Part shown: positions 41,601-51,413 of the stretch, one piece after another
How positions within the stretch are numbered: position 1 is the first letter of the stretch
Layout of the letters: the number at the start of each line of letters is the position of its first letter
Assembly: GCF_010730955.1 (NCBI RefSeq)
Contig: NZ_AP022577.1
Span: 3,782,001-3,846,000, forward strand
Length of the DNA stretch: 64,000 nucleotides
Reading direction: 5' to 3'
DNA from: Mycolicibacterium aubagnense
Lineage (GTDB): Bacteria > Actinomycetota > Actinomycetes > Mycobacteriales > Mycobacteriaceae
Position numbers and translations under genes: made by a program
The notes under the pieces: model-generated
The model's database searches: none
The model's input: only the letters and a program-made list of their open reading frames with translations
Told to the model about the DNA's origin: nothing

Positions 41601-44600
41601 AAGGTGGTGCTGTCGCTCCAAAATGGCTTGCTGCCGCAGAGCCTGCACTTCGACAACCCGTCGCCGCACATCCCGTGGGACTCGCTACCCGTGCGGGTCG
41701 TCGACAAGGCGGTTCCCTGGCAGGGCAACGGCAGGCCGCGGCGGGCCGGCGTGAGTTCGTTCGGCTTCACCGGTACCAACGCGCATGTGCTGGTCGAAGA
41801 GGCGCCACGACAGCCGGCCGGCCCCGTGGGTGACGTGCCGGACAGCGGTGTACCGGAGAGCACGGACACGCACGAACAGCCCTCCGACGTGCTGGCGCTT
41901 TCCGCGCGGTCGCCGGAAGCACTCGCGGCGGTGGCGCAACGCTATGAGGCCTGGCTGCGCGACCACCCCGACACCAGCCTGGCCGACCTGTGCCGCACCG
42001 CCGGAACGGGCCGGACGCACTTCGAACATCGCGCCGCGCTCGTCGTGGATTCGGTCGCGAGCGCGCGCGAGGGCCTGGCGGCGTTGGCGGAGAACCGGCT
42101 ACGGCCCGGCGTGGTCCGGGGTGAGCACATCAACCGGCCAACGACGGCGTGGTTGTTCACCGGGCAGGGCAGCCAGTATCCGGGGATGGCGCGTGAATTG
42201 TTCGACGCCGAGCCGGTTTTCGCCGAAACCGTGACACGGTGTGCGGAGGCTGTCGGCGACATGCTGCCGCGGCCGTTGCTGGAGGTACTGTTCGACACCG
42301 ACCGCCAGACCTCGGACACGCTCCGGCACACGTCGTATGCGCAGCCGGCGTTGTTCGCCGTGGAGATGGGCCTGGCCCGGCTGTGGCAGTCGTGGGGCCT
42401 GGCGCCCGACGTGGTCCTGGGACACAGCGTGGGCCAGTACGCGGCGGCCTGCGTGGCCGGCGTGTTCAGCCTCGAGGACGGCGCACGGCTGATGGCCGAA
42501 CGTGGCCGACTGTTCGGCAGCTTGCCCGAGGGCGGGCGAATGGTCGCGGTATTCGCCGACCCCGCTCACGTCGAGGCCGTCGCCGGTGAGTTCCCGCGGG
42601 TCTCGGTGGCGGCATACAACGGTCCCAACACCGTGCTGTCGGGTCCTGGTGCGGAGGTGGAGCAGCTGGTCGACCGGTTCAACGCCGAGGCAATCCGCTG
42701 CACCCCGCTGGAGACCAGCCACGCCTTCCACTCGGAACTGCTGGAGCCGGTGCTCGATGAATTCGAGTCGTACGCAGCACAGTTGCGATTTGCCGCCCCG
42801 ACTTTGCCGCTGATCTGCAACCGCACCGCCGCCGTGCTCACCGCCGAAACGCCTATCGACGCTCGGTACTGGCGGCGGCACTCCCGCCAGCCGGTGCAAT
42901 TCGCGGACAGTGTGCGCACTGCGGCGGCACTGGGATGCACTGTGCTGATGGAGATCGGCCCGCAACCCATATTGACCGCCGCGGCCATGCAGGTCTGGCC
43001 GGAACACCTGAGCGCGCCACGGGCCATCGCCTCGATGAGAAAGGGTGTGAGTGACCGGCGCCAGATCGCCACCGCCCTGGCCTCGGCGTACGTCAGCGGC
43101 CTCAGTCCCGATTTCGCCGCGGTGTACCGCCACGCCGGTCGCCGGCTCGAACTGCCCACCTATCCGTTCCAGCGTCGGCGCTTCTGGCCCAAGACATCCG
43201 GCCTGACCCACGAAGGGGTAGGCGGTCCGACATCCGGAATCCTCGGCAGCGCAAAGGAACTCGCTTCCGGAGACACTGTTTACGTCAGTAGGCTGGGGGT
43301 CAAATCGCAGCCCTGGCTTTCCGATCACGTCATCTACGGCACCGTTGTGGTCCCGGGAGCGACCTACGCCGCGATGGCGCTGGCCGCCGTCGGCGCACCG
43401 GCCCGGGTGAAAGACGTCTTCTTCTACGAGCCGATCATCCTGCCGGACAAGAGTTCTCGCGAAGTGCAACTCACCCTGCATCCTTCCGCGGAAGATGGCC
43501 GATGGAGCTTCCAGGTCCACAGCCGCCCCTATGGCGAACGCGGTGCCGAATGGTCGCTGAACGCCGACGGCACCGTAGTCAGTGGCGCCGAGACCGAATC
43601 GGTCTCCGATCCGGATCTCGGCGAAACCGTCGAGCGACTGGAGCGGCTGCGTCCGCAGGATCTGATCGACACCTTCGCAGACCTGGAACTGGCCTGGGGG
43701 CCCACCTGGTCCACGTCCCTCAAATCGCTTTGGCTCGGTGACGGCGAGGCGATCGGCGACATTCTCGTCGGTGAAGAACTCGCCGAACAACTGGGAGCGG
43801 AGCCGATGCATCCGGTGCTGCTGGACTTGTGCACCGGCGTTGCGTTTCCGGCGTTCCCGGCACTCCTGGCCGCCGAACAGGGCATGAGCGATCTGTTCCT
43901 GCCGTTGCGGTACGGGCAGGTGGAGCTCAAGGAGAAGATGCCGCGGCGTTTCTATTGCCGAGCGCGGTGGCATGCCGGCGCACTCGACAGCGAAACCCAG
44001 GTCTTCGATCTCGATTTCGTCGATCGGGATGGCCGACGCCTGGGCGGGATCAGCGAGTTCACGGTCAAACGCGCGCCTCGGGAGGCGTTGCTGCGCGGAC
44101 TGGGCGGTGACGCGGCCCGGCTGCTCTACACAGTGGGCTGGCATGAGGTGCCGCCGCCACCGGCTGACGCTCCGGCGGGTCTGAGCGGCACCTGGCTGGT
44201 CGCGGGGTTCGGCGAACTTGCCGCCGAGATGCCCGGCTGCGTCCCGTTCGATCGGGACACCGATCCGGAGCTCCTCGGCCAGGTGCTGGCGACGGCGCAC
44301 GAGCGCGGCGTCGGATTCTCCGGCGTGGTCTGGCGCAGTAATGCGGAAAGCGCTGACGAGCCGACCGCCGAGGCCGCGGCGCGGCTCGAAACGGAGATCG
44401 CCAACCTGCTCAGTGCGGTGCACACGGTGCAGGGCGGCGGCGTGACCCTCCCGAACGGCCTCTGGATCGTCACCGAGCGGGCCGTGGCGGCCGAGTCGGG
44501 CGAACCGGTCGACCCGGTGCAGGCGGCGTTGTGGGGGCTCGGACGCACCGTGATCAACGAGGAGCCCGCGCTGCGCGCCAAGCTCATCGACGTCGACGGA

Positions 44601-46838
44601 TCGCCCGAAGCCGCCGCGGCCGTGGTCAGGTTGTTGGCTGCACCAGTCGACGAGCCCGAACTTGCTGTGCGGCAAGGCAAGCTGTTGGCTTCACGGTTGT
44701 TGCCGCGGGCCCGCAGCGGCCATCTCACGGTGCCGCATGCCACCGACTACGAGTTGGCGCCCAGCGAGCGCGGTGCGATCGACAACCTGCGACTGACCGA
44801 AAAAGAGGTGCTCGCACCGGAGGCCGGCTACGTGCAGGTCCGGGTGGAGGCCGCGGGTCTCAACTTCCGCGATGTGCTCAATGTGCTGGGTCTGTATCCC
44901 GGTGATCCGGGCCCGATCGGCGGCGACTTCGCCGGCGTCGTCACGGCCTTGGGCGCGGACGTCACGGGAGTCGACGTGGGGCAGCGGGTCTACGGCTCGA
45001 TGCAGGGTGCGTTCAGCAGCCGATTCAACGTGCCGGCCCACTTCCTGGCGCCCATACCGGGCGGGGTGAGCGCGGTGGAAGCCGCGACGATCCCCGCCGC
45101 GGCACTCACGGTCCGGCTGTCGTTCGACTGGGCCCGGCTGAAGCCGGGCGACAAGGTGCTGATCCACGCCGCCAGCGGTGGCGTGGGACTGGCGGCCATC
45201 CAGATGGCTCAGCAGCTCGGTGCCGAAGTGTTCGCCACCGCGAGCACGTTCAAGCGTGCGACGCTGCGCAAGCTGGGTGTGCAGCACGTCTATGACTCGC
45301 GCACAACCGATTTCGCCGATCAGATCGTGGCGGATACCGGCGGTGCGGGCGTGGACGTCGTGCTCAACAGTCTGACCAACGAGGGCTTCATCGAGGCGAC
45401 GCTCCGGGCCACCGCCAAGGGCGGCCGCTTCGCCGAGATCGCCAAGCGTGATATCTGGACTCCCGAGCAGATGGCCGCGGCGCGTCCCGACGTCGCCTAC
45501 GAGATCGTCGCGCTGGACACCGTGATGCTCACCGAACCCGAACGCATTCGTGATCTGCTCACCGAGGTGTCACAGGGCTTGACTGCAGCGGACGACTCTT
45601 GGAGCAAGCGCTCGCCGGGCCAGTGGACGCCACTGCCGGCCGAGATATACCCGCTCACCGAGGCGAGGACAGCGTTCCGGCGCATGCAGCAGGCCCGGCA
45701 CACCGGCAAGATCGTGCTGCAGATGCCCAACCCGTTGCAACCGCGGCCCGACCGGAGCTATCTGATCACCGGCGGCCTGGGTGCGATCGGTCTGCACACG
45801 GCGTCGTATCTGGCGGGGCTCGGCGCCGGGGACATCGTGCTGGCCAGTCGGCACGCGCCCGATGCCGAAAAACAAAGGGCGATCGACGACATCACCGAGC
45901 GGTACAAGTGCCGTATCCATGTCTTCACCGCCGATGTCGGGGAGGAGCCGGAGGTGCAGGCCCTACTGGAGCGCATCCGGGCGGAGGTGACGCCATTGGC
46001 TGGTGTGGTGCATCTGGCCGGCGTGCTCGATGACGCGCTGCTCGGTCAGCAGGAACTCGAAAAGTTCCGGATGACGTTGGCGCCCAAGGCATACGGTGCT
46101 TACCACCTCCACCGGCTGACCAAGAACGACGAACTGGACGTCTTCATCGTGTCCTCGTCGGTGTCGGCGCTGTTCGGCCCACCGGGCCAGGCCAACTACG
46201 CGACCGCCAATGCGCTGCTCGACGGCCTGGTCGCCCACCGCAGGGCACAGGGGCTGCCGGCCACCGGAGTCAACTTCGGCCCGTGGGCGCGGGGCGGCAT
46301 GGCCGCGTCGGCGGCTGCGGCGTCCAACATCAGCGCGCAGGGACTGATACCGATGGACCCATCGGCAGCACTCGGCGCGCTGGCGGAGGCCATCGCCAAC
46401 GGAACCGGTCAGGCTGCCGTCGTCAAGGCCAATTGGCAGCGTGCCGCGAAGGTGCTGGGCAGCTCGCGCCCGCCCATCCTGGAGCTGGTGCTGCCGAGCC
46501 CCGCTTCGGATGCTGTCAGCGACAGCGAATTGCTCAAGCAGCTGATGGAGATTCCGGTGCCGCAGCGGACCGGTTTCGTCGCAGAGTTCCTCCAGCGCGA
46601 GGTGCAGAACTTCCTGCGACTGGCGCAGCCGCCGGCCACCACCAGCCGGTTCCTGGACCTGGGCACCGACTCGTTGATGGCGGTCGAGCTTCGCAACCGG
46701 CTGCACAGTCAATTCGGCGGCAAGTTCTCCATCAACGCGACCGCGGTATTCGACTACCCGACCATCGGAGAGCTCGCCGAGTACCTGGCCGGTCAGCTGC
46801 CCGATTCGGAATCGGCCGTCGCCCCGGAGCCGAGTTGA
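29631..46838 (+). CDS. trimodular PKS: Pks15/1-like module fused to two polyphleate-type modules
   Basis: A 5735-residue protein starting at GTG 29631, with GAAGAAGG upstream. An N-terminal docking helix (about 8-38) precedes module 1: KS (42-460, Cys211), AT (570-870, Ser662), DH (933-1200, His966, Asp1129), ER (1397-1710), KR (1714-1965) and ACP (Ser2037). This matches Pks15/1 in length, order and sequence style. A linker at about 2080-2104 leads to module 2: KS (Cys2277), AT (Ser2739), KR (site about 3239, Tyr3383), ACP (Ser3571), without DH. Module 3: KS (Cys3804), AT (Ser4266), DH (His4566), ER (5054-5367), KR (Tyr5523), ACP (Ser5681). There is no thioesterase. Modules 2-3 reproduce the domain order and much of the sequence of the PKS at 9322-20415. 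All three ATs carry HAFH (malonyl-CoA). The inferred product is a p-hydroxyphenyl-primed chain extended by polyphleate-type C4 units; whether module 1 iterates as Pks15/1 does is unknown. Confidence 0.9.
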   Translation: MTTQVEGSDTERDKLLRYLKKTVIELDEARTRLREHEQRATEPVAVVGIGCRFPGGVNSAEDLWEVVSAGRDLVTDFPTDRGWDVEGIYDPDPDAEGKTYTRKGAFLADASGFDAGFFGIAPGEVLAMDPQQRLMLEVSWEALEHAGIDPLSLRGSQTGVFTGIFAASYGGKHQGALQGYGLTGTTVSVASGRVAYVLGLEGPAVSLDTACSSSLVAIHSAIASLRAGECELALAGGVTVLGEPSIFIGFSRQRGLAADGRCKAFARAADGTGWGEGAGVLVLERLSDARRRGHSVLAVVRGSAINQDGASNGLTAPNGLAQQRVIRAALANARLTAADVDVVEGHGTATTLGDPIEAQALLATYGQDRPAGQPLWLGSVKSNMGHTQAAAGVAGVIKMVQAMRHGMMPATLHVDEPSPRVNWESGAVSVLTEARDWPLHGRPRRAGVSSFGISGTNAHVIIEQAPEQAVLDASEIAGATTELPAVPWVISARSAEALTAQAGRLLARVEADPALDPVDVGYSLAGRSVFEHRAVVVGADRPALLTGLAALAGGAASTGVVVGQAGPVGKTVVVFPGQGSQQLGMGRELYGQLPVFAEAFDAVADELDKHLRLPLREVIWGADSELLDSTEFAQPALFALEVALFEVMLRSGVQPDFVMGHSVGEFAASYVAGVLTLADAAMLIAARGRLMQALPAGGAMVAVAATEEEVMPLLDEGVGIAAINAPKSVVISGDQATASAIADRFAEQGRRVHRLAVSHAFHSPLMEPMLEEFSAVAARVHARAPRIGLVSNVTGELASAESNFGSSQYWVEHVRRPVRFADSVRHLQAAGATHFIEVGPGSGLTSAIEQSVAPAEAVVVPTLAKNRPEAASVLGALGQLFTTGVPVDWSAVFAGSGGRRVELPTYAFQRRRFWDRGADGPTDVAGLGLGGTEHALLGAVVQRPDLGGVVLTGRLSLADQPWLADHVIGGAVLFPGTGFVELAIRAGDEVGCGVIDELVLAAPLVIQPGVGVQVQVVVGQADESGHRSVTVYSREDQSEDWSLNAEGKLGVDAADASVDWSVWPPPGAESVDISDGYAQLADRGYAYGPAFQGLVSIWRRESEIFVEVAAPTGAGVAVDGVGMHPAVLDAVLHALGLAIETSETRLPFCWRGVSLHAAGAGRVRARLTSVGPDAISIDVADTEGLPVLTVGALVTRPVSAEQLGAALAASRGAPDQGPLDVMWSPISLSHNDIDATNPPTVVTWQDVNVGGAKTGDAGVVVWECASAGADVDVVGSVYAATHAALEVLQSWLGRDRAATLVVLTHGAVALPGEDVTDLAAAAVWGMVRSAQNESGGRIVLVDTDAGSAVDVAMLAAAGESQLLVRGNMIHAARLSPAPPLLPLPAGEPAWRLAAGGGGTLEDLGLRPCPDVQAPLQPGQVRVGVSAVGVNFRDVVVALGMYPGEVPPLGAEGAGVVLETGPEVTSVAVGDPVMGLLGGAGPLTVVPQELITRTPQGWSLTDAAAVPLVFLTALYGLADLGGIRPGESLLVHAGTGGVGMAAVQLARHWGVEVFVTASRGKWDTLRAMGFDDDRIGDSRTLDFEDKFLAATGGRGVDVVLNALTGGFVDASLRLLVRGGRFLEMGKTDIRDAQEIAAAYPGVIYQAFDLSDAGPARMQEMLVEVRELFDAQVLHRLPVTTWDVRCAPAALRFMSQARHIGKVVLTMPTALADGLAGGTVLITGATGMVGAVLARHLVSAYGVRHLVLASRRGDQAEGAAELAAELTEAGARVQVAACDVADRDAVTALFAQLSREYPPVRGVIHAAGVLDDGAITSLTPDRVDTVLRAKVDAAWNLHEATRDLDLALFALCSSIAATVGAPGQGNYSAANAFLDGLAAHRQAAGLPGISLAWGLWEQASGMTAHLSNRDRARMSRSGLAPMSPGQALELLDAALAIDHPMMVATRLDRAALDALAQSDGLPALFSGLARRPQRRRIESSGDAAQSKSALAQRLSGLTAGEQHELLVGLVCLQAAEVLGLPSAQDVDPEAEFQTFGFDSLTAVELRNRLKTATGLTLPSTLIFDYRTAAALADYVGQQIPESQRPEPGPAEPADKNPKVSGPAELTSGFAIVGYAARFPGAADTDEFWQMLCEGRDAVSEVPDDRWDVDQFFDPEPGAPGKVVTRRAGLVDDVAGFDAPFFGMSAREVRLLDPQHRLLLETAWRAVEHSGTAPTSLANTSTGVFVGLSTHDFLGMAFSELNYDEVEAYLGIGTSNAAAAGRISHRLGLQGPAVAVDTACSSSLVAIHQACQALRLGECDLALAGGANVLLTPATMITFSSARMLAPDGRCKTFDAAADGYARGEGCGVIVIKRLEDAIADGDRIRAVIRGSAINQDGASGGLTVPNGIAQQRVIAAALKRANLEPGDVGYLEAHGTGTSLGDPIEVQAAGAVFGDGRDPDEPLLIGSVKTNIGHLEAAAGIAGVIKVILSLEHELLPQHLHFENPSPHIPWDELPVRVVKEATAWERNGRPRIAGVSSFGFAGTNAHVIIEEATTAQPAEPATAGAPPKSDVGAGAPPKFSLLPLSARTPAALVQLADHYRSWLSTHPEADLKDVCLTAGAGRAHFEHRAALVVNSTESAVELLGALADDRPAPGLRRGVSDRKPKTAWLFPGQGSQYAGMAKELYETEPVFAETMDQCAVAVADVLEKPLLDVIFDNGPGAEETLRQTSYAQPAIFAVEMGLARLWQSWGLEPDVVLGHSVGQYAAACVAGVFSIEDGARLTAERGRLFGSLPAGGRMAAVFAAAERVESLTDEYPSLSVAAYNGANTVLSGPGEDLDRAVAALAADGVRCDWLDTSHAFHSALLDPVLDEFGSYVDQFNFRPPQRILVCNRTGAALGSSGKLDGAYWQRHARQPVEFAKSVRTLADLNCKVLLEVGPQPLLTAAALRAWPDPATSPQPIASLRRNTADHRQITEALADSYVAGHLPNFGAAGRGPASRLDLPTYPFERRQYWFRDPAAGPSRHRRARSDADTRYEIRWEKVAAGRQGGGGSAWLLIGDDAELLQPLVDALTAGGHRYRIVGLPMSDAEADRLEDVLRAAGADEPGLRILHAAALDAERATSTSSVLRMQHRVLGGTRRLFRAAAAAELRSPIWLVTRGAQRVTDADTVSPDQGCLWGFGRAAALEYPRLWGGLVDLAQGTAGEWEQLIDWLTAPPRDSAVREDQIALRDHSVYLPRLVRRTGQASVTPLELRSDATYLVSGGLGSIGLEIAGYMAASGARHLVLTSRRLPSADTQQRIDALSERHSCEIRVITADVADAHAVARLLIAVQAELPPLAGIIHAAGEIGTTVLSQLDDAETDRVFAGKVWGAWHLSEAAAGLKLDFFVSTSSIASVWGGFGQTSYGAANAFLDGLSWRLRERGIQGMSVNFGPWVAGGNDDGVDGKAHAAGMADAESRARLDERGIKTLSSADALAGLADVMSAASAQGVVARIDWARFLPLYQLSGRRGFLAELEREVASETKATAAEVTVAAPPPTQSGQTLFIERLMNAPVQQRKRLVTDHLRDAVAEVTRLDASEIREDAGFFDLGMDSLMAVELRRRIEQAVGQEVPVTLVMDHPRLSDAADYLLGDEVLGLGEGPSAPKRTSTTTPTDEPIAIVAVSCRFPGAPDPEAFWEVLSGGVDAIREVPEDRFDIDEYYDPDPETPGKTYTRFGGFLDGIDRFDPEFFGISPREAVWIEPQQRLTLETAWEGLERAGYSPASLRGSRTGVFMGVAANEYAHLLSAEPIDKIEPHFITGNALNAISGRVAFALGLEGPAVAVDTACSSALVAVHQACQALRGGDCDLALAGGVNVLLSPVSLVAASRARMLSPVGRCKTFDASADGYVRSEGCGILVLKRLSDAVRDGDQVCAVIPSSAVNQDGASSGLTVPNGGAQQRLIGAALARAGLAGRDIDYLEAHGTGTPLGDPIEVQAAAAAYGGARQADRPLLIGSVKSNIGHTESASGAAGLIKVVLSLQNGLLPQSLHFDNPSPHIPWDSLPVRVVDKAVPWQGNGRPRRAGVSSFGFTGTNAHVLVEEAPRQPAGPVGDVPDSGVPESTDTHEQPSDVLALSARSPEALAAVAQRYEAWLRDHPDTSLADLCRTAGTGRTHFEHRAALVVDSVASAREGLAALAENRLRPGVVRGEHINRPTTAWLFTGQGSQYPGMARELFDAEPVFAETVTRCAEAVGDMLPRPLLEVLFDTDRQTSDTLRHTSYAQPALFAVEMGLARLWQSWGLAPDVVLGHSVGQYAAACVAGVFSLEDGARLMAERGRLFGSLPEGGRMVAVFADPAHVEAVAGEFPRVSVAAYNGPNTVLSGPGAEVEQLVDRFNAEAIRCTPLETSHAFHSELLEPVLDEFESYAAQLRFAAPTLPLICNRTAAVLTAETPIDARYWRRHSRQPVQFADSVRTAAALGCTVLMEIGPQPILTAAAMQVWPEHLSAPRAIASMRKGVSDRRQIATALASAYVSGLSPDFAAVYRHAGRRLELPTYPFQRRRFWPKTSGLTHEGVGGPTSGILGSAKELASGDTVYVSRLGVKSQPWLSDHVIYGTVVVPGATYAAMALAAVGAPARVKDVFFYEPIILPDKSSREVQLTLHPSAEDGRWSFQVHSRPYGERGAEWSLNADGTVVSGAETESVSDPDLGETVERLERLRPQDLIDTFADLELAWGPTWSTSLKSLWLGDGEAIGDILVGEELAEQLGAEPMHPVLLDLCTGVAFPAFPALLAAEQGMSDLFLPLRYGQVELKEKMPRRFYCRARWHAGALDSETQVFDLDFVDRDGRRLGGISEFTVKRAPREALLRGLGGDAARLLYTVGWHEVPPPPADAPAGLSGTWLVAGFGELAAEMPGCVPFDRDTDPELLGQVLATAHERGVGFSGVVWRSNAESADEPTAEAAARLETEIANLLSAVHTVQGGGVTLPNGLWIVTERAVAAESGEPVDPVQAALWGLGRTVINEEPALRAKLIDVDGSPEAAAAVVRLLAAPVDEPELAVRQGKLLASRLLPRARSGHLTVPHATDYELAPSERGAIDNLRLTEKEVLAPEAGYVQVRVEAAGLNFRDVLNVLGLYPGDPGPIGGDFAGVVTALGADVTGVDVGQRVYGSMQGAFSSRFNVPAHFLAPIPGGVSAVEAATIPAAALTVRLSFDWARLKPGDKVLIHAASGGVGLAAIQMAQQLGAEVFATASTFKRATLRKLGVQHVYDSRTTDFADQIVADTGGAGVDVVLNSLTNEGFIEATLRATAKGGRFAEIAKRDIWTPEQMAAARPDVAYEIVALDTVMLTEPERIRDLLTEVSQGLTAADDSWSKRSPGQWTPLPAEIYPLTEARTAFRRMQQARHTGKIVLQMPNPLQPRPDRSYLITGGLGAIGLHTASYLAGLGAGDIVLASRHAPDAEKQRAIDDITERYKCRIHVFTADVGEEPEVQALLERIRAEVTPLAGVVHLAGVLDDALLGQQELEKFRMTLAPKAYGAYHLHRLTKNDELDVFIVSSSVSALFGPPGQANYATANALLDGLVAHRRAQGLPATGVNFGPWARGGMAASAAAASNISAQGLIPMDPSAALGALAEAIANGTGQAAVVKANWQRAAKVLGSSRPPILELVLPSPASDAVSDSELLKQLMEIPVPQRTGFVAEFLQREVQNFLRLAQPPATTSRFLDLGTDSLMAVELRNRLHSQFGGKFSINATAVFDYPTIGELAEYLAGQLPDSESAVAPEPS

Positions 46839-46847
46839 TGCGCCCGC

Positions 46848-47489
46848 CTACACCCCGAGTGCGCCGGCTGCGACCAGTACCGCTCCGACCACCGCCAGCA
46901 GCGCAGCGACTTCGTGGCGCCGGCGGGCGCGAATCCAGTTGTTCAGCAACGCCATTCCCTCGCGGGTACGTTGCGGCGCAATCAGGTAGGCGAGCAGCGG
47001 CACTTCCACCAAGGAGAACGCCACCACGTTGAATGTCACCAGGGCGCCCATCCGGACGTCGGCCTCGACGCGTGCGGCGGCGATCACGGCCAGCGCGGCC
47101 AGGTAGTCGACCGACGGCAGCGCGATGCCGAGGCCCGCGACGCCCGCAACCCACAGCGACCGGCCGGTGAGTAGCCGGGTCAGCCAGTCCGGTACCTGGC
47201 GGTCACGCCGCTTCGTGACGGCCAGGAGCGCCGCCGCCACCAACGCCAGCACCCCGATGACGACCTGCACCGTCGGCAGGTTGAAATGCGCCGACGCCCA
47301 AGGGGGAAGCCTGGATTCGAGGACGAACAGCACCACCGCACCGACGGACAGGCCCATCAGGAAACCGCCGCACAGGAACGCGGCCAACTGCAGCTGCGGG
47401 CGCGGCCGGTTCAGCATGACGACGGACATGCCGATGCGGAACGGCTCCAGGCTGACCGCGACCGCCATCACCAGCAGGGTGATCCACAT
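46848..47489 (-). CDS. Gap/Sap family membrane protein (glycolipid-addressing protein)
   Basis: A 213-residue integral membrane protein with about six hydrophobic segments and little soluble sequence; a basic stretch (KRRDRQ) lies between helices in the middle. It matches the Sap/GAP family: small mycobacterial membrane proteins encoded next to mmpL lipid-export genes and needed for surface display of sulfolipid or glycopeptidolipid. It is convergent with the trimodular PKS (9 bp between stops) and lies 9 bp downstream of the FadD23-like gene on the same strand, so those two form one transcript. It probably aids export of TPP-type lipids. Confidence 0.8.
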   Translation of the reverse strand: MWITLLVMAVAVSLEPFRIGMSVVMLNRPRPQLQLAAFLCGGFLMGLSVGAVVLFVLESRLPPWASAHFNLPTVQVVIGVLALVAAALLAVTKRRDRQVPDWLTRLLTGRSLWVAGVAGLGIALPSVDYLAALAVIAAARVEADVRMGALVTFNVVAFSLVEVPLLAYLIAPQRTREGMALLNNWIRARRRHEVAALLAVVGAVLVAAGALGV

Positions 47490-47498
47490 GCGGCGCGG

Positions 47499-49211
47499 TT
47501 ACGCGTCCAACCGGACGAACTGCCCTTGCCGGTACTGCTCGGCACAGGCCGACCGGCGCATCTTGCCGCTCGTGGTGGTTGGGATGGACCCCGCTTCCAC
47601 CAGGACGACGTCGGCAACCTGCAATCCGTGAGCGCGCGAAATCGCAGCGACCACATCGTTTTTCATCCTATCGAGCTCGTCGGCGGCGGCCCGTGCCTTG
47701 AGCTCGATGATGGTCACCAGTTGGTCGGTGTGTTCGTCGGTGACGGCGATGGCTGCCACCCGGCCGCGGCTGATCTTCTGCACCGTCGCTTCGATGTCAT
47801 CGGAGTAGTGGTTGCGGCCGCGCACGATCAGCATGTCCTTGATGCGGCCGACGATGAACAGGTCGCCTTCGGAGATGAAGCCCTGATCCCCGGTGCGCAG
47901 CCAGCCCGTCTCGGGTGTGCCCTCGGGGGCGTCCACCAGCGTTGCGCCGAATGCGGAGCCGGTCTGCTCGGGTTTGCGCCAGTACCCCGCGGAAACGTTG
48001 TCGCCGCGGATCCAGATTTCGCCGACGATGCCATCCGGGCAGGGTTGGCAGGTATCGCCGTCGACGATTTCCAGTAGCGGCGACGGCGCCCGCCCGTACC
48101 GCATGAGCGGCGTCCCACCGGCTTTACGCAATGCGATGCCCTGGGTCAGCTCGTCGGCGGCGAACTCGACGACCTCCGGCGGTCGGCCGTGCGCGCCGCT
48201 CGCGACGTAGAGCGTCGCCTCGGCCAGGCCGTAGGACGGCACCATCATCTCGGGCCGGAAGCCGACGGCCGCGAAGCGCTCGTCGAACTTGACCAAGGTG
48301 GGTGGGTGAATGCGTTCGGCGCCGTTGTTGATGCCGATGATGCCGCTGAGATCGAGCTCGGCCATCTCCTCGTCGGTGACGCGGCGGGTGGCGAGGTCGA
48401 ACGCGAAGTTGGGTGCGGCCGACCATGCGTGCTTGTGTCGGGACAGCGCCTGCAGCCACCGGACCGGACGAGTGAGGAACGCGATAGGGCTCATCAGGTC
48501 CCCGGTATGTCCGGACAAGATCGGCACCGCGATCCCGAGCACCAGGCCCATGTCGTGGTAGAAGGGCAGCCACGAGACCAGCGTCGACCCGGGCGGCAAC
48601 TGGCCGCCATGCTGCGACAGCAGATCGGCGAGCAACTGCTCGATGTTCACCCGCAGGTTCCGGTGCGAGATCATCACGCCGGCCGGCAGCCGCGTCGAGC
48701 CGGAGGTGTACTGCAGGTACGCGATGTCCGGACCCGGGGGCACCTCTTCGTCGAAGTCCCGGTCGGCGTCCAGATCGAGGGTATCGACGGCGATCACGGC
48801 GACCATCGAGGCACCGTCGTCCACGTTCTGCGCGGCGATGTCGAAGGCCGCGGCGGTGGTCAGGACGACGGTCGGCGACGTATCGGTGATGACGGCACTG
48901 ACGCGCTCGTCGTGCGAACCGGGCAGTGGCACCGACAGCGGGACGGCGATGAATCCGGCTTGCATGGCGCCCAGGAAACCGACGATGTAGGCCAGGCCCT
49001 GCGGCGCGATGATCAGCGCCCGGTCGCCGGGAGCACCGTGCATGCGGAGCTCGTGCGCCACGTTGAGGGTGCGCCGGTACAGCTGGGCCCAGGTCAGGCT
49101 CTCGGTGACGCCGTCCCAGTCGTGGTCGTAGTCGGTGAATGTGTACGCCACGTCGTCGGGAGTCAGGGCCGCGCGCTCGCGCAGCACGGACAGGATCGAC
49201 GCATCGGACAT
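47499..49211 (-). CDS. fadD23: long-chain fatty acyl-AMP ligase, FadD23-like
   Basis: A 570-residue adenylate-forming enzyme of the FAAL class (family length about 580). Motifs: YLQYTSGSTRLPAGVMISH (ATP loop) near residue 165, SWLPFYHDMGL typical of FAALs, YGLAEATLYV near 335, GWLRTGDQGF, and the C-terminal IVRGRNHYSDDIE with a late PTTTSGKMRR holding the catalytic lysine. Such enzymes make fatty acyl-adenylates and load them directly on a PKS. In TPP loci FadD23 provides the starter for the bimodular PKS. It is the first gene of a minus-strand pair with gap and lies divergent to the AbiEi-like gene across 263 bp. Confidence 0.88.
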   Translation of the reverse strand: MSDASILSVLRERAALTPDDVAYTFTDYDHDWDGVTESLTWAQLYRRTLNVAHELRMHGAPGDRALIIAPQGLAYIVGFLGAMQAGFIAVPLSVPLPGSHDERVSAVITDTSPTVVLTTAAAFDIAAQNVDDGASMVAVIAVDTLDLDADRDFDEEVPPGPDIAYLQYTSGSTRLPAGVMISHRNLRVNIEQLLADLLSQHGGQLPPGSTLVSWLPFYHDMGLVLGIAVPILSGHTGDLMSPIAFLTRPVRWLQALSRHKHAWSAAPNFAFDLATRRVTDEEMAELDLSGIIGINNGAERIHPPTLVKFDERFAAVGFRPEMMVPSYGLAEATLYVASGAHGRPPEVVEFAADELTQGIALRKAGGTPLMRYGRAPSPLLEIVDGDTCQPCPDGIVGEIWIRGDNVSAGYWRKPEQTGSAFGATLVDAPEGTPETGWLRTGDQGFISEGDLFIVGRIKDMLIVRGRNHYSDDIEATVQKISRGRVAAIAVTDEHTDQLVTIIELKARAAADELDRMKNDVVAAISRAHGLQVADVVLVEAGSIPTTTSGKMRRSACAEQYRQGQFVRLDA

Positions 49212-49290
49212 GGCGCCAGGTTACTCAACTCCCATAAGCGCGGTGGTGGCTGGTTTGCCGGTGAGGTGCGGTATGGGATCGGCGGTGCTG

Positions 49291-49354
49291 GGGCGAATGT
49301 GCAGGTTTGGTTGGCAAGAGCGCGAAATCTGCACCGGAACATGCACATTCGCCC
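49291..49354. repeat. perfect 13-bp inverted repeat between fadD23 and the AbiEi-like gene
   Basis: GGGCGAATGTGCA at 49291-49303 is repeated exactly in inverted form at 49342-49354, with a 38-bp spacer. It lies 80 bp upstream of the fadD23 start and 120 bp upstream of the divergent gene. It could be a paired regulator site or a small dispersed palindromic element. No coding function is visible. Confidence 0.5.
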
Positions 49355-49474
49355 AAGCACCTCGGCAATGTGAGTTGTGGAGACAGGCCGGCGAGAAGGT
49401 CAGTAGCGCCTCGGCTGTGGATAACCGCCGGCAGAGGTCCTCGATCTGTCGGTAGCCGCAGCGATGGTCGACGT

Positions 49475-50338
49475 ATGGACCAACCGTTCCTCGGAAGCGC
49501 AGCGATCGAGGCAGGACTGCTTACCAAGCAAGAACTCCGTGCTGGCTACCGAGCCGTCTACCGGGGTGTCTACCTCGCCAACGAGGTGGCATTGACACCG
49601 ATGTTGCGCGCGCAGGCCGCGTCGTTGTTCGCCGGGCCCGACGCGGTGTTGTGCGGCCTGTCGGCGGCGGCCGTGCACGGCGTGACGTGGCTCGATGCGG
49701 GGGCGCCGGCCGAGGTCGTGCGGACCAACCGGCACGCGCCGGCCGAACTCCAGGTGCGCTCGTATGCCCTCGCTCCAGAAGAGGTGTGCGAGGTCGGCGG
49801 TATGCGGGTGACCTCTGTGACGCGGACGGCGTTCGACTTGGGCCGGCTATTGCCCGAAACCGAGGCGGTGCCGGTCCTGGACGCGTTGCTGAACGCGACC
49901 GGTCTCGACCCTGCGCACGTGTGGGCGCTGGCAGCGGTGAATCGCGGAATTCGAGGTGTCGATCGGTTGCGTATTTCGCTGGCGCAGACTGACGGTGGGT
50001 CGGAATCTCCTCTGCAGACCCAGACTCGCCGACTGCTGCGCCGCACCGGGGTCCCGGGGCTCGAAACGCAAATTCCCTTCTACGACGAGTGGGGACTGGT
50101 TTGCACTCGGGCGGCAATGGGCTGGCCGCGATGGAAGGTGGCCATCGAGTGCGACGAGGAAGCGGATGCTCCGGATTATCGCGAGTGGGTGCACAGCCAC
50201 ACGGCTGAGCTCGAATCCCGCGGGTGGAGCGTCATGTGGGTGACGAACGCGACGGCGAAAGGCCAGGGAAGCCCCGGGATTGTGGTTCTGCGGGCGTGGG
50301 AGAAGCTGTCGGCCGCTCAGCGGAGGCGACGAAGCTGA
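49475..50338 (+). CDS. AbiEi-like/DUF559-like protein, function unknown
   Basis: A 287-residue protein starting at ATG 49475; upstream sequence in the same frame to 49307 does not look coding. The N-terminus (wing-like region followed by a short basic YRAVYRGVYL segment) and the LxGLSAAAVHG motif resemble the AbiEi antitoxin-like family common in mycobacteria. The C-terminal ~80 residues resemble the Vsr/DUF559 nuclease fold often attached to it. The usual Y/EDG-x-QH metal-site pattern is instead CDEEADAPD, so catalytic activity may be lost. No partner AbiEii-type toxin is adjacent. It may be a genomic orphan rather than part of the lipid locus. Confidence 0.5.
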   Translation: MDQPFLGSAAIEAGLLTKQELRAGYRAVYRGVYLANEVALTPMLRAQAASLFAGPDAVLCGLSAAAVHGVTWLDAGAPAEVVRTNRHAPAELQVRSYALAPEEVCEVGGMRVTSVTRTAFDLGRLLPETEAVPVLDALLNATGLDPAHVWALAAVNRGIRGVDRLRISLAQTDGGSESPLQTQTRRLLRRTGVPGLETQIPFYDEWGLVCTRAAMGWPRWKVAIECDEEADAPDYREWVHSHTAELESRGWSVMWVTNATAKGQGSPGIVVLRAWEKLSAAQRRRRS

Positions 50339-50472
50339 GACAGGCGTTTGTCCGCCGATCGGGGGACGCCGATTTCATCCGGTGGAGGGCCCGATCAGCG
50401 GACTGACCAGGGGCGTCGACTCCGCGAAGGTTGTTTCACACCGCAGCACAGCCCAAACCTTCAGGAGACGAA

Positions 50473-51336
50473 ATGACCGACGCGACCGCGACCACCCGCT
50501 CCCGCTCCACTCGCCGTATCGCGGCCGCCGCCGCCCTGGCGGTAGCGCCGGCGCTGGCCTTCGGTCTGTCGCCCGCCGCCCACGCCGAGACGGGCACGCA
50601 GCACTTCCAGGGCTGCAGCAACGGCAAAGACGATCCCATCTGGGACGGCGTCAAGCCGCCCGCGCACGGTGTGGGGGAGCACTCGCCCAAGCGCCCGGGA
50701 CGGAACTTCGACATCCAGTGGCCGGGCCACGATTCGACACGCGGTTGGGCAGTGCACCCAGGCGTCGACATGAAGACCACTCAGGACCTCCTGGTGGTGC
50801 CGACCGTCCGCGAGACCGGGATCGAATGCGACAACCTGCTGCAGAACGACACCCCGAACTACTTCAAGCACGCCTACGACTCGATCCACGTCATGACGGG
50901 TGGCCCGGACTGGGCGCTCGGAATCAACTCGTCGGACGCCCGTCGGCTCAACCAGCTCCACATCCACCTGACCCGGCTGTACGCCCCCGCCCGCGACGAC
51001 ATCGCCCAGGCGGTCAAGACCGGCAAGGTCGGCACTGACGAGCACAAGTGGGTCGACCAGGTCGTCGAGGTCACCGGCCACAACGACAAATGGCAGGACA
51101 GCAAGCACCAGTACCGGGCCTGGCTCACGGACAGCGTCGACGCCAACTTCTTCAAGAAGCTGAACGACGACATCGTCACGCCGCTGCACAAGCAGGGCAA
51201 GTCCGCGGCGATGGCGCACGAAACCTTGCTGGTCACCCGCAACCCCGCGGGTAAGGGGTTCGTGGTCCTGGAGAGCAACACCACGTCCGGCATCCACGGT
51301 GTCGCCAACATCGAGGGAATCCTCGACAAGCGTTAG
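50473..51336 (+). CDS. cdh: CDP-diacylglycerol pyrophosphatase
   Basis: A 287-residue exported protein starting at ATG 50473, with AGGAGA 4-5 nt upstream. An N-terminal signal peptide (hydrophobic core about residues 16-34, ending PAAHA) is followed by a HIT-like Cdh domain with the histidine motif NQLHIHLTR near residue 155. The family hydrolyses CDP-diacylglycerol to CMP and phosphatidate; M. tuberculosis Rv2289 is the related protein. Its position upstream of a kinase and rhamnose genes has no obvious pathway meaning. A hairpin directly follows the stop, so it is probably transcribed alone. Confidence 0.8.
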   Translation: MTDATATTRSRSTRRIAAAAALAVAPALAFGLSPAAHAETGTQHFQGCSNGKDDPIWDGVKPPAHGVGEHSPKRPGRNFDIQWPGHDSTRGWAVHPGVDMKTTQDLLVVPTVRETGIECDNLLQNDTPNYFKHAYDSIHVMTGGPDWALGINSSDARRLNQLHIHLTRLYAPARDDIAQAVKTGKVGTDEHKWVDQVVEVTGHNDKWQDSKHQYRAWLTDSVDANFFKKLNDDIVTPLHKQGKSAAMAHETLLVTRNPAGKGFVVLESNTTSGIHGVANIEGILDKR

Positions 51337-51352
51337 ACCAGTCGGTGATGCG

Positions 51353-51381
51353 CGGCCATCCGAGATCGTCTCGGGTGGCCG
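51353..51381 (+). terminator. terminator hairpin after cdh
   Basis: CGGCCATCCGAGA at 51353-51365 and TCTCGGGTGGCCG at 51369-51381 pair over 13 positions (one wobble) with a 3-base loop, followed by CTCTTT. It starts 17 bp after the cdh stop and separates it from the kinase gene, whose start is 32 bp further on. Confidence 0.7.
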
Positions 51382-51413
51382 CTCTTTCGCGTTCCGGCCG
51401 TTACGATCCGACC

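Noticed and set aside
26782..46838. A complete phenolic glycolipid/DIM locus
   Set aside because: ppsA-E, mas, drrABC, papA5, PGL glycosyltransferases and methyltransferases are absent; only the starter-unit genes are present and they sit among TPP genes.
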